From: a virus
IMG/VR virus record: IMGVR_UViG_3300029265_000545
Coordinates: 1 to 27,922 of that record
Strand: one strand, 5' to 3'
DNA length: 27,922 nt
Below are positions 14,382 to 22,484 of the stretch, piece after piece (position 1 is the first letter of the stretch; each line of letters begins with the position of its first letter). The translations under genes and the position numbers were made by a program. The notes beneath the pieces were generated by a model. That model made no database searches. It saw only the letters and a list, made by a program, of their open reading frames with translations, and was not told the origin of the DNA.

Positions 14382-15554
14382 ATGAACAGAACTTTTTTAA
14401 AAGAAGCAATCGCTGATGCTAAAGCAGTCAAAGAATCTGCAATAGCAAATGCCAAAGTCGCTCTTGAAGAAGCTTTCACACCACAAATCCAATCCATGTT
14501 TGCTAGTAAAATAGAAGAAATGGAAAAAGATGAAATGGAAGAAGGCTATGACGAGATGGATGAGGCTAAAGATGCTGAAAAAATGGATGAAGAAATGTCA
14601 AACCCAGTAATGCGTAAAGGTGATCGAGGTGATAATAGAGCCGAAAGAGAAACTGAACGTATGCGTGAAGAAGAAGACATGGACTTAGACGAAATTTTAG
14701 CAGAGTTAGAAAAAGATGACATGGACGAAGAAATGCGTAAAGATGGCATGGACGAAGAAATGAAAGATGAAAAATCTAAAGAGCTTAATGAAGCAGAAGA
14801 TGCTGAAGAAGAAGGCTACGAAGATGGTATGGAAGATGAAAAAGATGACATGGAAGGTGAAGACGACGAAGACGTTGACTTAGAAGATATGTCTGAAGAT
14901 GATCTTAAATCATTCATCGAAGATGTAATCGAAGATATGGTATCAGCTGGTGAGTTGGAACCTGGTGAGTCTTTCGAAGATGATGGAGATGTAGAAGTCG
15001 AAGACGATGTAGATGTTGAATTTGATGATGATATTGAAATCGAAGAAGCAAAAAAGCAAGGGTATGATGACAGATTAGACGATGCTGAAGGTTCAAAACA
15101 TGGTAAGAAAAAGCAAGACATGAAACAACGTCGTGCTGATTCTGAAAACATGGAAAAAGCTGATGGTAAGAGAAAATTTGCAGGTGACTCCAGAATGAAA
15201 GAAGAATTAAATGAAGCTTATGCTACAGTTAAAACTTTAAGAACTGAGTTAAATGAAATCAACTTACTTAATGCTAAGTTACTATACACAAATAAAGTGT
15301 TTCGTGGTGCAAATTTATCGGAACAACAAAAGGTTAAGGTTTTAGGTGCTTTTGATAAAGCTGAAACTGTTAGAGAAGCAAAACTTGTATTTGAAACTAT
15401 TAATAATAGCTTTAAAGAAAAGAAAAATCCTATTAGCGAAAGCTTTAAAGGGAGTGCTTCAGCAGCAACATCTCCAAAACGAACTACAATACGCCCTATT
15501 GTTGAAACAGATGAAATGGTATTACGATTCAAAAAATTAGCCGGAATCGTCTAA
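14382..15554 (+). CDS. 22: Prohead scaffolding protein (T4 gp22-like)
   Basis: A 390-residue, extremely acidic protein. The N-terminus, FLKEAIADAKAVKESAIANAK followed by ALEEAF, and the C-terminal EMVLRFKKLAGI are typical of scaffold proteins in aquatic T4-like phages. Between them, residues about 45-235 are dominated by Asp, Glu and Met (repeated MDEEM and DDVDVE-type stretches), then comes a helical domain (270-350, LRTELNEINLLNAKLLYTNK). The protein forms the internal core around which the shell assembles and is degraded by the gp21 protease. LKE|A at residues 6-9 fits such a site, as do others. Placement directly before the capsid gene supports the call. Codon use in the acidic region (GAC/GAA runs) differs from the neighbours, giving a locally purine-rich strand. 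Confidence 0.9.
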   Translation: MNRTFLKEAIADAKAVKESAIANAKVALEEAFTPQIQSMFASKIEEMEKDEMEEGYDEMDEAKDAEKMDEEMSNPVMRKGDRGDNRAERETERMREEEDMDLDEILAELEKDDMDEEMRKDGMDEEMKDEKSKELNEAEDAEEEGYEDGMEDEKDDMEGEDDEDVDLEDMSEDDLKSFIEDVIEDMVSAGELEPGESFEDDGDVEVEDDVDVEFDDDIEIEEAKKQGYDDRLDDAEGSKHGKKKQDMKQRRADSENMEKADGKRKFAGDSRMKEELNEAYATVKTLRTELNEINLLNAKLLYTNKVFRGANLSEQQKVKVLGAFDKAETVREAKLVFETINNSFKEKKNPISESFKGSASAATSPKRTTIRPIVETDEMVLRFKKLAGIV

Positions 15555-15594
15555 TTTAAATTCAAACAATTTTAAAAATAAAAACAAAAAAAAA

Positions 15595-17304
15595 ATGAGT
15601 CAATTAAATTCTCTATTAGAAAGTGCTAACCCTCACAAATCACTACAAAGTGATGCTGCAAGGTTAGCCAATAAGTGGAGCAAGACAGGTTTATTGGAAG
15701 GTGCCGGAAACGAAACTGAAAAAAACAATATGTCTATGATCCTAGAAAATCAAGCAAAGCAACTTGTAACTGAAGCTTCAAACACAGGTGGTGGAGCAGG
15801 TTCAGGTACATTTACAGCTGGAACAGGTGCTCAGTGGGCAGGTGTTGCTTTACCATTGGTAAGAAAAGTATTTGGACAAATCGCAGCGAAAGAATTCGTT
15901 TCGGTTCAACCAATGAATTTACCTTCTGGTCTAGTATTTTATCTAGATTTCCAATATGGTACTACAAAATCTCCATTTACAGCTGGAGAGTCTATGTATG
16001 GTAATACTGGAACAAACCCATCAACACTTCCATTTGGAAATACAAGCACAGGTGGTGCTTATGGTGCTGGACGTTTTGGGTATTCTATTAATAATACTCA
16101 ATCTTTACCATTTATAGCCGTTTCAAGTTCTGTTGATTGGTATACGGATTTAAATGCTGATTCTTCAGTATCTCAATCTTATACATCAGGTAATTTAGTT
16201 AACGTTGCTGGAACCGGTATTGCAGGTGCTAAGCAAATTGGTATGATATTAGTACCAGCTGCTAGCTTGCCTAATTATGATACTAGAGGTGTTAGAGCTT
16301 TCCGTTTATCAGGTTCAATTGCTAACATACCATTAGTTACAGTTCAATTCCCAGAATTTACAAAAGTAACTCAATCAGCAGGTGTTGATAATATTGCTTT
16401 CTTTGTAGATTCATCTATTAATACAGCAACAGCTGGAGCAGGACAAGCAACTAACATTACAGTTGAGTATACTCTACAAACTCTTGACAATGAAAGAGGT
16501 GATTTTGAACAAGGAAATGATAACCTTAATGGTGACAACACTCCTATCACAATCCCACAAATTAATGTTCAAATGCAGTCTGAAGCAATTGTTGCTAAGA
16601 CACGTAAATTGAAAGCTGTTTGGACTCCAGAATTTGCTCAAGATTTAAATGCTTACCATTCTTTAGATGCTGAAGCTGAATTAACTTCAATCATGAGTGA
16701 GTATATCTCATTAGAAATTGATTTAGAAATTCTTGATATGTTGATTGAATCTGCTGCTGCTGGTACTGAGTACTGGAGTGCACAGAATAACTTAGCATTA
16801 GCTTCTTCAGGTGTTGTAAATTCTGATTTAGGATTCTTCAATTCTCAAGGACAATGGTTCCAAACATTAGGAACAAAAATCCAGAAATTAAGTAACATCA
16901 TTCACCAGAAAACACTTAGAGGTGGAGCAAATTTCTTAGTATGTTCTCCAACAGTAGCTACAATTTTGGAATCAATTCCAGGATTTGCTAGTACTTCTGA
17001 CGGCGATGCAGCTAAAATGAGCTATGCATTTGGTGTACAAAAATCAGGTACTATTAACAGTAGATATACGGTTTACAAAAATCCATATATGACTGAAAAT
17101 ACAATCCTAATGGGCTTTAGAGGCGGACAATTCTTGGAAGCAGGTGCAGTATTTGCTCCATACATTCCATTAATTATGACTCCATTGGTATACGATCCAG
17201 AAACATTTACACCACGTAAAGGTTTACTTACTCGTTATGCTAAGAAAGTAGTAAGACCAGAATTTTATGGTAAAATTTATGTTGAAGGATTAAATACTCT
17301 TTAA
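15595..17304 (+). CDS. 23: Major capsid protein precursor (T4 gp23-like)
   Basis: A 569-residue capsid precursor. Residues 1-60 are the helical propeptide. LVTE|A (57-61) corresponds to the T4 cleavage point after FLTE|A, which would leave a mature protein of about 509 residues. After it, NTGGGAGSGTFTAGTGAQW leads into LVRKVFGQIAAKEFVSVQPMNLPSGLVFYLDFQYG, matching T4 gp23 around QPMNSPTGQVFAL. The P-domain part KTRKLKAVWTPEFAQDLNAYHSLDAEAELTS is also T4-like. It builds the HK97-fold shell. Because no separate gp24 vertex protein is seen, it may form pentamers too. It lies 40 bases after the scaffold gene behind an A-only leader (AAAAAAAAAATG) with no Shine-Dalgarno, and a strong terminator follows. 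Confidence 0.97.
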   Translation: MSQLNSLLESANPHKSLQSDAARLANKWSKTGLLEGAGNETEKNNMSMILENQAKQLVTEASNTGGGAGSGTFTAGTGAQWAGVALPLVRKVFGQIAAKEFVSVQPMNLPSGLVFYLDFQYGTTKSPFTAGESMYGNTGTNPSTLPFGNTSTGGAYGAGRFGYSINNTQSLPFIAVSSSVDWYTDLNADSSVSQSYTSGNLVNVAGTGIAGAKQIGMILVPAASLPNYDTRGVRAFRLSGSIANIPLVTVQFPEFTKVTQSAGVDNIAFFVDSSINTATAGAGQATNITVEYTLQTLDNERGDFEQGNDNLNGDNTPITIPQINVQMQSEAIVAKTRKLKAVWTPEFAQDLNAYHSLDAEAELTSIMSEYISLEIDLEILDMLIESAAAGTEYWSAQNNLALASSGVVNSDLGFFNSQGQWFQTLGTKIQKLSNIIHQKTLRGGANFLVCSPTVATILESIPGFASTSDGDAAKMSYAFGVQKSGTINSRYTVYKNPYMTENTILMGFRGGQFLEAGAVFAPYIPLIMTPLVYDPETFTPRKGLLTRYAKKVVRPEFYGKIYVEGLNTL

Positions 17305-17334
17305 TATTAATTAACCATAAGGTTTAAATAATAG

Positions 17335-17359
17335 AAAGGGACGCATTTTGCGTCCCTTT
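17335..17359 (+). terminator. Strong rho-independent terminator after major capsid gene
   Basis: AAAGGGACGCA (17335-17345) pairs perfectly with TGCGTCCCTTT (17349-17359) across a 3-base loop, followed by TTTTTT. It lies 30 bases after the capsid stop. Confidence 0.93.
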
Positions 17360-17577
17360 TTTTTTCTAAAAATTTAAATATTATACTTGTATTTGTTTAA
17401 TATGTATAAATGAAAATGTAGTTATATAAATGGGAAGGTATAATATATTGTTAGATTTTAGTATAATGCGACATAATAGCGGTTATAATCAATTAAGTAC
17501 CTAACTATGGCACAATCATTAATACCATCATACCTTATATGTTCTACATAAATTTACTAATCATTTAATAATAAATT
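17360..17577 (+). other. 218-base non-coding gap before phoH
   Basis: Together with the capsid terminator this is the longest gene-free stretch (273 bases). It holds two TATAAATG boxes (17405-17412 and 17425-17432), each one base off the late consensus, and TATAAT at 17463. A 24-codon ATG frame (17430-17504) lacks any supporting feature. A possible 7-bp long-range pairing (AAGGTAT 17435-17441 with ATACCTT 17530-17536) is weak. It is probably the phoH promoter region; I see no tRNA or clear small RNA. Confidence 0.5.
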
Positions 17578-18312
17578 ATGGCCTCAGATCACCATACCGA
17601 TGAAGTATTTAGACAGAAAAAACTAGTAAAAAACCCAATAAAATTTAGACTCCAACTTAATGAAGAGCAAAAGTTAGCAAAAGAAAAAATTTTAAATAAT
17701 ACTTTAACAGTATTAGCAGGTAGAGCAGGCTCAGGAAAAACTCTATTAGCATGTCAAGTAGCATTAGATGGCATTTTTAGAAAACAATATGAAAAAATAA
17801 TTATCACCAGACCTACGGTATCTAAAGAGGAAATAGGTTTCCTACCAGGTGATTTAAGAGAAAAAATGGATCCTTGGATTCAACCAATTTATCAAAATAT
17901 GTATGCCTTATATGATAAGGTAAAAATTGAAAAATTAATTGAAGATGGAAAGATTGAAATTGTACCATTAGCATTTATGAGAGGTAGAACATTTTTAGAT
18001 TCCTGCATTATTGTAGATGAAGCTCAAAATGTAACTCATGAACAAATGGAAATGATTGCTACTCGTATAGGTTTAAGAAGTAAAATGATTGTGTGTGGGG
18101 ATGACCATCAAGTAGATTTAAAATCAAGACGTGAGTCTGGATTTCGATTTTTATATACAGCTGGTCGTAAGATTAAAAAAATGTGTTCTGTTACTTTACT
18201 TACTAATCATAGAGATCCAATTGTAGATGATTTAATTGAAATTTATTTAGTTGCTGAAGAAAAAGGAATATTTAAAGGGACTTCTGGAAGTAGTGGAAAA
18301 TTTAAAAAATAA
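17578..18312 (+). CDS. phoH: PhoH-like P-loop ATPase
   Basis: A 244-residue protein with Walker A GRAGSGKT (48-55), ITRPTVSKEEIGFLPGDLREKMDPW (76-100) typical of PhoH proteins, Walker B IIVDEAQN (144-151) and a GDDHQVDL motif (174-181) of the same family, which is related to the helicase-like core. PhoH is very common in aquatic phages of many types. Its biochemical role is not settled; RNA-helicase-associated ATPase activity and phosphate-starvation links are reported for bacterial relatives. It lies between the capsid terminator and a third terminator, so it is its own transcription unit, probably controlled separately from the head genes. The start ATG 17578 is preceded by ATTTAATAATAAATT with no Shine-Dalgarno. 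The C-terminus is a Gly/Ser-rich tail. Confidence 0.95.
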   Translation: MASDHHTDEVFRQKKLVKNPIKFRLQLNEEQKLAKEKILNNTLTVLAGRAGSGKTLLACQVALDGIFRKQYEKIIITRPTVSKEEIGFLPGDLREKMDPWIQPIYQNMYALYDKVKIEKLIEDGKIEIVPLAFMRGRTFLDSCIIVDEAQNVTHEQMEMIATRIGLRSKMIVCGDDHQVDLKSRRESGFRFLYTAGRKIKKMCSVTLLTNHRDPIVDDLIEIYLVAEEKGIFKGTSGSSGKFKK

Positions 18313-18335
18313 TTAAAAAATATATGTATCTTAGG

Positions 18336-18358
18336 GGGGGTTCTTAAATTGAACCCCC
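18336..18358 (+). terminator. Rho-independent terminator after phoH
   Basis: GGGGGTTC (18336-18343) pairs with GAACCCCC (18351-18358) around a 7-base loop, followed by TTTTCT; two additional G-T pairs can extend it. It lies 24 bases after the phoH stop. It also shows that the apparent earlier start of the next gene (18349) is inside a terminator. Confidence 0.85.
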
Positions 18359-18367
18359 TTTTCTATA

Positions 18368-18379
18368 TATTTATAACTA
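18368..18379 (+). promoter_or_regulatory. Variant late-promoter-like element TATTTATAACTA
   Basis: Eleven of twelve bases match the palindrome seen at three other genes (C instead of A at position 10). It lies directly after the phoH terminator and 8 bases before the ATG at 18388, the same geometry as the exact copies. Confidence 0.5.
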
Positions 18380-18387
18380 AAAACAAC

Positions 18388-19749
18388 ATGGCATCATTAC
18401 TTAAACCGTCAAATTTTCAAATTAAAATTAAGGAAGAGCATATAGTTAAAGGTATAAAAACACTAAATGAAACCTTCTTTACTTTAGGGAACATTACTAA
18501 TGTTGATAGGAGAATAGTAACCATACCTGGTAGTACTAATATTCATTTATTTGATGTTAATGGTATTAAACCAGCAGCTGGTACATTCCCATCAAGTAGT
18601 ATGAAATATGCCAGAATTTCTAACTTAGATACTTCTTCAAGTTTAGCAGTTTCATTTACATCATCCAAAGCACCAGATGGCCAAGGAGTAACTGGAACAG
18701 ATATATCAGCTTCATTAAATTCTGGAACTGGTAATGGTGGGATAATAGGATTATATGTAAATGTGCCAACAACAGCTTCAGGCGCTGAACCAACTATTAC
18801 AGGTTCAGGAATGACATTAGACATAACAATTTCATCTTCTTTAGAAAATGCTGATTCACTTACCACAAATATAGATGCTACTAATTGTGGTATAGGTAAT
18901 GCATTTTCATTTATAACCCCATTAGAGGGAGGATCAGGAATAAATGCAACAGCATCTGTAACCATTGGAAATTCTGATTTAACAGCACCTTTTGTAAATA
19001 ACGTAACAGTATCTTCTTCAAATGCTTATGGATACCTTGCAGGGGATGTCTTAACAATACCAACAGGCAATTTAGGAATAGGCCAATTAGTAACAAGTCG
19101 AGCATTTACACTTAACGGAAATACACCCACAGTATCAATTAATGTTACAAGAACATTTTCGATTCATACTACAACAGGCTTTGGAGGAACAGCAACCGTT
19201 GTTTCAGTAGGAGGAATTATAACATCTGTAACTGCTATTAATTTAGGTACAGCTTATCAAGCTGCTCAAGTAGTTACAATCTCACAACAAGAACTAACAA
19301 ATCAAGGGTTTGGAACTGTAACAGGTGGAGATTTAACTTTTACTTTAATAGCCGGAGATGTTCAAAACTCATCTCAAGTAACTTTAACAGCCCTAACTAC
19401 ATCAAATGTAATATCAGCTATAACAAGTGCAAAAATAAATCAAGGTGGAAGTGGGTATGAAGTTGGGGAAGAAATAACAGTAGAACCTCTTTATTTAGGA
19501 GGTGCTAATTCCCCAGTATTTCGTTTAGTAGCATCAGATTTTACTGAAAACGGTCCTAGAAGTTATTGGTCAATGAATTTATTACCAACATCATCATTAA
19601 TGTTTTCAAGCCCTGAAGTAACAGGTAGTATGTTTAATGGGTTTTGGGGGCAAGATGTAGAATTTGTTTCAATTATGAGTAATGCACCACTTGCATCAAG
19701 AACAGATGTGGAATATGTAGTAGTTAACTCTGACAATGCAACTAGTTAA
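18388..19749 (+). CDS. Beta-repeat virion structural protein (unknown, between phoH and neck genes)
   Basis: A 453-residue protein read from ATG 18388; the longer frame to 18349 would start inside a terminator. The sequence is Ser/Thr/Gly-rich and predicted mostly beta. Three related beta units are visible: about 205-230 (YGYLAGDVLTIP), 278-325 (GTAYQAAQVVTISQ, then GGDLTFTLIAGD) and 341-385 (GSGYEVGEEITVEP). The same unit, with GGYLAGDTITVSQ and GGDLVITILAAD, lies in the collagen-like protein at the right end. N-terminal residues 1-90 (NIHLFDVNG, YARISNLDTSS) and the last 65 (YWSMNLLP, DVEYVVVNSD) may form one domain split by the repeats. Possible roles are a head decoration or fibre protein. 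No enzyme motif and no T4 counterpart; the late-type box and virion neighbours support a structural role. Confidence 0.7.
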   Translation: MASLLKPSNFQIKIKEEHIVKGIKTLNETFFTLGNITNVDRRIVTIPGSTNIHLFDVNGIKPAAGTFPSSSMKYARISNLDTSSSLAVSFTSSKAPDGQGVTGTDISASLNSGTGNGGIIGLYVNVPTTASGAEPTITGSGMTLDITISSSLENADSLTTNIDATNCGIGNAFSFITPLEGGSGINATASVTIGNSDLTAPFVNNVTVSSSNAYGYLAGDVLTIPTGNLGIGQLVTSRAFTLNGNTPTVSINVTRTFSIHTTTGFGGTATVVSVGGIITSVTAINLGTAYQAAQVVTISQQELTNQGFGTVTGGDLTFTLIAGDVQNSSQVTLTALTTSNVISAITSAKINQGGSGYEVGEEITVEPLYLGGANSPVFRLVASDFTENGPRSYWSMNLLPTSSLMFSSPEVTGSMFNGFWGQDVEFVSIMSNAPLASRTDVEYVVVNSDNATS

Positions 19750-19760
19750 AAAGTAAAAAT

Positions 19761-20918
19761 ATGGCAAATATACCAATATACCCAGGCTCAAGCTCATTTC
19801 ACCCTGGTGAAACTCCTTTTGGATTTTATGATAGTGATATAGAATTTCAACAAGATGCAGATAAATTTACAACATTTGCTTCTCGTCGTTTAGGTTACCC
19901 CATTGTAGATGTAGAATTACAAGATCTTAACTTTTATGCTGCTTTTGAAGAAGCTGTTACGGTTTATGGTAATGAAATATATGCATATAAAATTAGAGAA
20001 AATTATCTTACTTTAGAAGGAGCAGATGATACTATTAATGTTAATAATGTTGTTATAACCCCTAATTTAGGAAGAGTAATAGCAATGTCACAACAATATG
20101 GAGTTGAAGCTGGAACCGGTGGTAATGTAGATTGGCACACAGGTTCAATTGCTTTAACAAAATCCATACAAGATTATGATTTAGAAGTTTGGGCTGATCA
20201 AAATATACCCCATTATAGAGGACATGATATAGAAATTATGAGAGTGTTTTACGAAGCACCTCCAGCAATATTGAGATATTTTGATCCTTATGTAGGTGAA
20301 GGTATGGGTACAATGGATATGATGGATACTTTTGGTTGGGGTGATTACTCGCCAGCTGGAGTAGATTTTATGTTAATGCCTATTAATTATGACTTACAAG
20401 TTATCCAACAAATAGAGTTTAATGATATGATCAGAAGAGCAAATTACTCTTTTGAAATGCATAATAACCATTTAAGGATATTCCCAATACCTGATGGGAG
20501 ACCAACTGAAATGAAGTTTGAATATATTTTAAACTCAGAAAGATCATCTGCATCTTTTGAAGATGGAACTGGCAAAATCTCACAAATATCAGAAGTTCCA
20601 TATACTAACCCTAACTACGATGATATTAACTCTGTAGGTAGAAGTTGGATATTTGAATATGCTTTAGCACTTTGTAAAGAAATGTTAGGGTATGTACGTG
20701 GTAAATACCAAACAGTCCCAATTCCTGGAGATACAGTTTCACTAAATCAAGGAGATTTAATTACAGCAGCAACCTCAGAAAAAGAAAGATTAATTGATAG
20801 ATTAAGAGCTTATTTAGATGATACTTCAAGAGAGAAATTATTAGAAAGAAGAGCTACTGAGGGTGATTTACTGATGACAGAATTATCTAAAGTTCCATTC
20901 CCAATTTATATAGGATAA
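19761..20918 (+). CDS. 13: Neck/head completion protein (T4 gp13-like)
   Basis: A 385-residue protein. The C-terminal part is diagnostic for the gp13 family of T4-like phages: WIFEYALALCKEMLGYVRGKY, then a VPIPGDTVSLNQGDLI stretch and a charged helix ending in the ERRATEGDLL region. The N-terminus (FYDSDIEFQQDADKFTTFASRRLGYPI) and the region around MLMPINYDLQ also look like aquatic gp13 homologs. The protein joins the portal after packaging and forms the neck to which the tail attaches. It is longer than T4 gp13 (309 aa). The gene lies 11 bases after the previous stop, and the next gene follows one base later, matching the T4 order 13-14-15. Confidence 0.85.
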   Translation: MANIPIYPGSSSFHPGETPFGFYDSDIEFQQDADKFTTFASRRLGYPIVDVELQDLNFYAAFEEAVTVYGNEIYAYKIRENYLTLEGADDTINVNNVVITPNLGRVIAMSQQYGVEAGTGGNVDWHTGSIALTKSIQDYDLEVWADQNIPHYRGHDIEIMRVFYEAPPAILRYFDPYVGEGMGTMDMMDTFGWGDYSPAGVDFMLMPINYDLQVIQQIEFNDMIRRANYSFEMHNNHLRIFPIPDGRPTEMKFEYILNSERSSASFEDGTGKISQISEVPYTNPNYDDINSVGRSWIFEYALALCKEMLGYVRGKYQTVPIPGDTVSLNQGDLITAATSEKERLIDRLRAYLDDTSREKLLERRATEGDLLMTELSKVPFPIYIG

Positions 20919-20919
20919 T

Positions 20920-21501
20920 ATGGCATTATTTGGATCTGCAAGAGATATAAGTTTATTTAGACACGTTAATAGAGAACTATTAGCTGATATTATTACCCAA
21001 CAGTGTTCTTTTTATAAGTATAAATTAGAAGAAACCAAAGTAAACATTTATGGTGAAGCAGCTGAGGAAAAATACTATATGGGGCCCGTATTGTTAAACT
21101 GTTTGATAGAAAGAACAGAACAAGAATACCCTGAAACCGATTTAGGTACAGATTTTACATGGGGAGCTACATTTAAGTTCTTAAGAGATGATTTATTAAA
21201 TAAATTAGAAGATTTTAATGAATTCTTTGCTCCTACAAACTACCAATATGGGGCTAATTTAGTCCCTGAGGTTGGAGATATTATTATGTATCAAGATGGC
21301 TATTATGAAGTAGATAATACAGATGCTAACCAGTATTTTATGGGCAAAAACCCTGACTACCCAAATAATGTTAACCCAATAAACCCAGGATTAGAAAATT
21401 TTGGTTCTTCAATATCAATTATTTGCAAAACTCATTATGTGCCTGCAGATAAGTTAGGAATTTCACAAGAAAGATTATATACTGGAAACAATGGCAGATA
21501 A
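20920..21501 (+). CDS. 14: Neck/head completion protein (T4 gp14-like)
   Basis: A 193-residue protein whose N-terminus (ALFGSARDISLFRHVNRELL) matches the start of T4 gp14 (ALFG..RD...), followed by QQCSFYKYKLEETKVNIYGEA, typical of gp14 in aquatic T4-like phages. Shorter than T4 gp14 (256 aa), as common in these relatives. It completes the neck with gp13, closing the packaged head and creating the platform for the tail terminator. The stop overlaps the next gene by 11 bases, so the next gene is translationally coupled. Confidence 0.85.
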   Translation: MALFGSARDISLFRHVNRELLADIITQQCSFYKYKLEETKVNIYGEAAEEKYYMGPVLLNCLIERTEQEYPETDLGTDFTWGATFKFLRDDLLNKLEDFNEFFAPTNYQYGANLVPEVGDIIMYQDGYYEVDNTDANQYFMGKNPDYPNNVNPINPGLENFGSSISIICKTHYVPADKLGISQERLYTGNNGR

Positions 21502-22450
21502 AGGAAAAACACCAACCCCAAAATCACAAAGAGAAATAAGTGTTTCTCAACAACAACCTTATAACCCTCCACAAGGTGCTATGGGGTTTACTGAAACTGG
21601 TAATCCCAACAATGCTAATATACCTAATAGGGGAAATCAAGTATCTTTTAGAGATGATACTACAAAACCCTTTAGTTTAGGGTTTAAAGAAATTGATGAA
21701 GCTATATCTTATTACATGGATAATATTATTAAACCTACTGTAATGCAAAATGGTGTAGTCCAAAAAGTCCCATTTATTTATGGTTCTCCTGAAAGGTGGA
21801 AACAAGTTCAAAAGGATGGGTACTATAGAGATTTAAAGGGTAAAATTATGTTACCTTTGATTACATTTAAACGTAATAATATTGAAAAAATTAGAAGTGT
21901 TACTAATAAGTTAGATGCTAATAATCCTAACAATGTTGCTGTTTGGACTAAAAATTACACTGAAAGAAATGCTTATGATAATTTTGGTATATTAAATAAT
22001 AGACGTCCTGAAAAAGTAAATTATGCTATAGTAGTCCCAGATTATGTTAATATAACTTATGATTTTATAGTATCTACTTATTATGTAGAACAATTAAATA
22101 AAATAATTGAAGCTATTAACTATGCTTCGGATTCATATTGGGGAAATCCTGAAAGATTTAAATTTAGAGCTAGAATTGATAATTTTTCTACACCTGTTGA
22201 AATTCCAACAAATGGGGAGAGAGTAGTTAAATCAACATTTACATTAAAATTATATGGCTACTTAGTTCCAGATAATATCCAAAAACAACTTTCATCTTTA
22301 AAGAAATTTTCAAATAAAACAAAAATTATATTTAATATGGAAACTACCCAAAACATAGAAGATATCAATACAACCCCCCAAACACCTAACCCACGAACTG
22401 AAATTAGCTATGATGGGGGTTTTACTGAATTTAACGAACCATCTAAATAG
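21491..22450 (+). CDS. 15: Probable tail terminator/sheath stabiliser (T4 gp15-like)
   Basis: A 319-residue protein starting within the last 11 bases of gp14. The Gly/Asn/Pro-rich N-terminus (1-60) is probably disordered. The rest parallels T4 gp15 in layout: a run of KVPFIYGSPERWK (T4 has RVPITYASKEHF), then IMLPLITFKRNNI (T4 ILPRINLHL), VNITYDFIVSTYYVEQLNKIIEAI (T4 MIYELSIFTRYEDDMFQIVEQI), a RFKFRARIDNF strand, and RVVKSTFTLKLYGYLVPD (T4 RRIEWSLTFEVNGWMYPP). The order 13-14-15 supports it. T4 gp15 caps the tail tube and stabilises the sheath so that the tail can join the neck. Sequence similarity is weak by eye, so a structure prediction would settle it. A 34-base gap with a late-type box follows. 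Confidence 0.72.
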   Translation: MADKGKTPTPKSQREISVSQQQPYNPPQGAMGFTETGNPNNANIPNRGNQVSFRDDTTKPFSLGFKEIDEAISYYMDNIIKPTVMQNGVVQKVPFIYGSPERWKQVQKDGYYRDLKGKIMLPLITFKRNNIEKIRSVTNKLDANNPNNVAVWTKNYTERNAYDNFGILNNRRPEKVNYAIVVPDYVNITYDFIVSTYYVEQLNKIIEAINYASDSYWGNPERFKFRARIDNFSTPVEIPTNGERVVKSTFTLKLYGYLVPDNIQKQLSSLKKFSNKTKIIFNMETTQNIEDINTTPQTPNPRTEISYDGGFTEFNEPSK

Positions 22451-22465
22451 TATAGGGTTTTGTAA

Positions 22466-22477
22466 TATTTATAAATA
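22466..22477 (+). promoter_or_regulatory. Late-promoter-like palindrome TATTTATAAATA before fibre gene
   Basis: Exact copy of the 12-base palindrome at 8793 and 10708, with TATAAATA at 22470-22477, ending 7 bases before the ATG at 22485. It lies in the gap between the neck genes and the fibre-like genes. Confidence 0.6.
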
Positions 22478-22484
22478 AAATTAA

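Noticed and set aside
14546-15151. Ser-rich minus-strand frames opposite the scaffold gene
   Set aside because: They mirror the Asp/Glu-rich codons (GAT/GAA) of gp22 and have no independent support.
17430-17504. 24-codon frame in the gap before phoH
   Set aside because: No recognisable motif or leader; the start overlaps a TATAAATG box; expected by chance.
18349-18387. Earlier start of the beta-repeat protein
   Set aside because: The extension lies in a clear terminator and promoter-like box; ATG 18388 gives a normal start.
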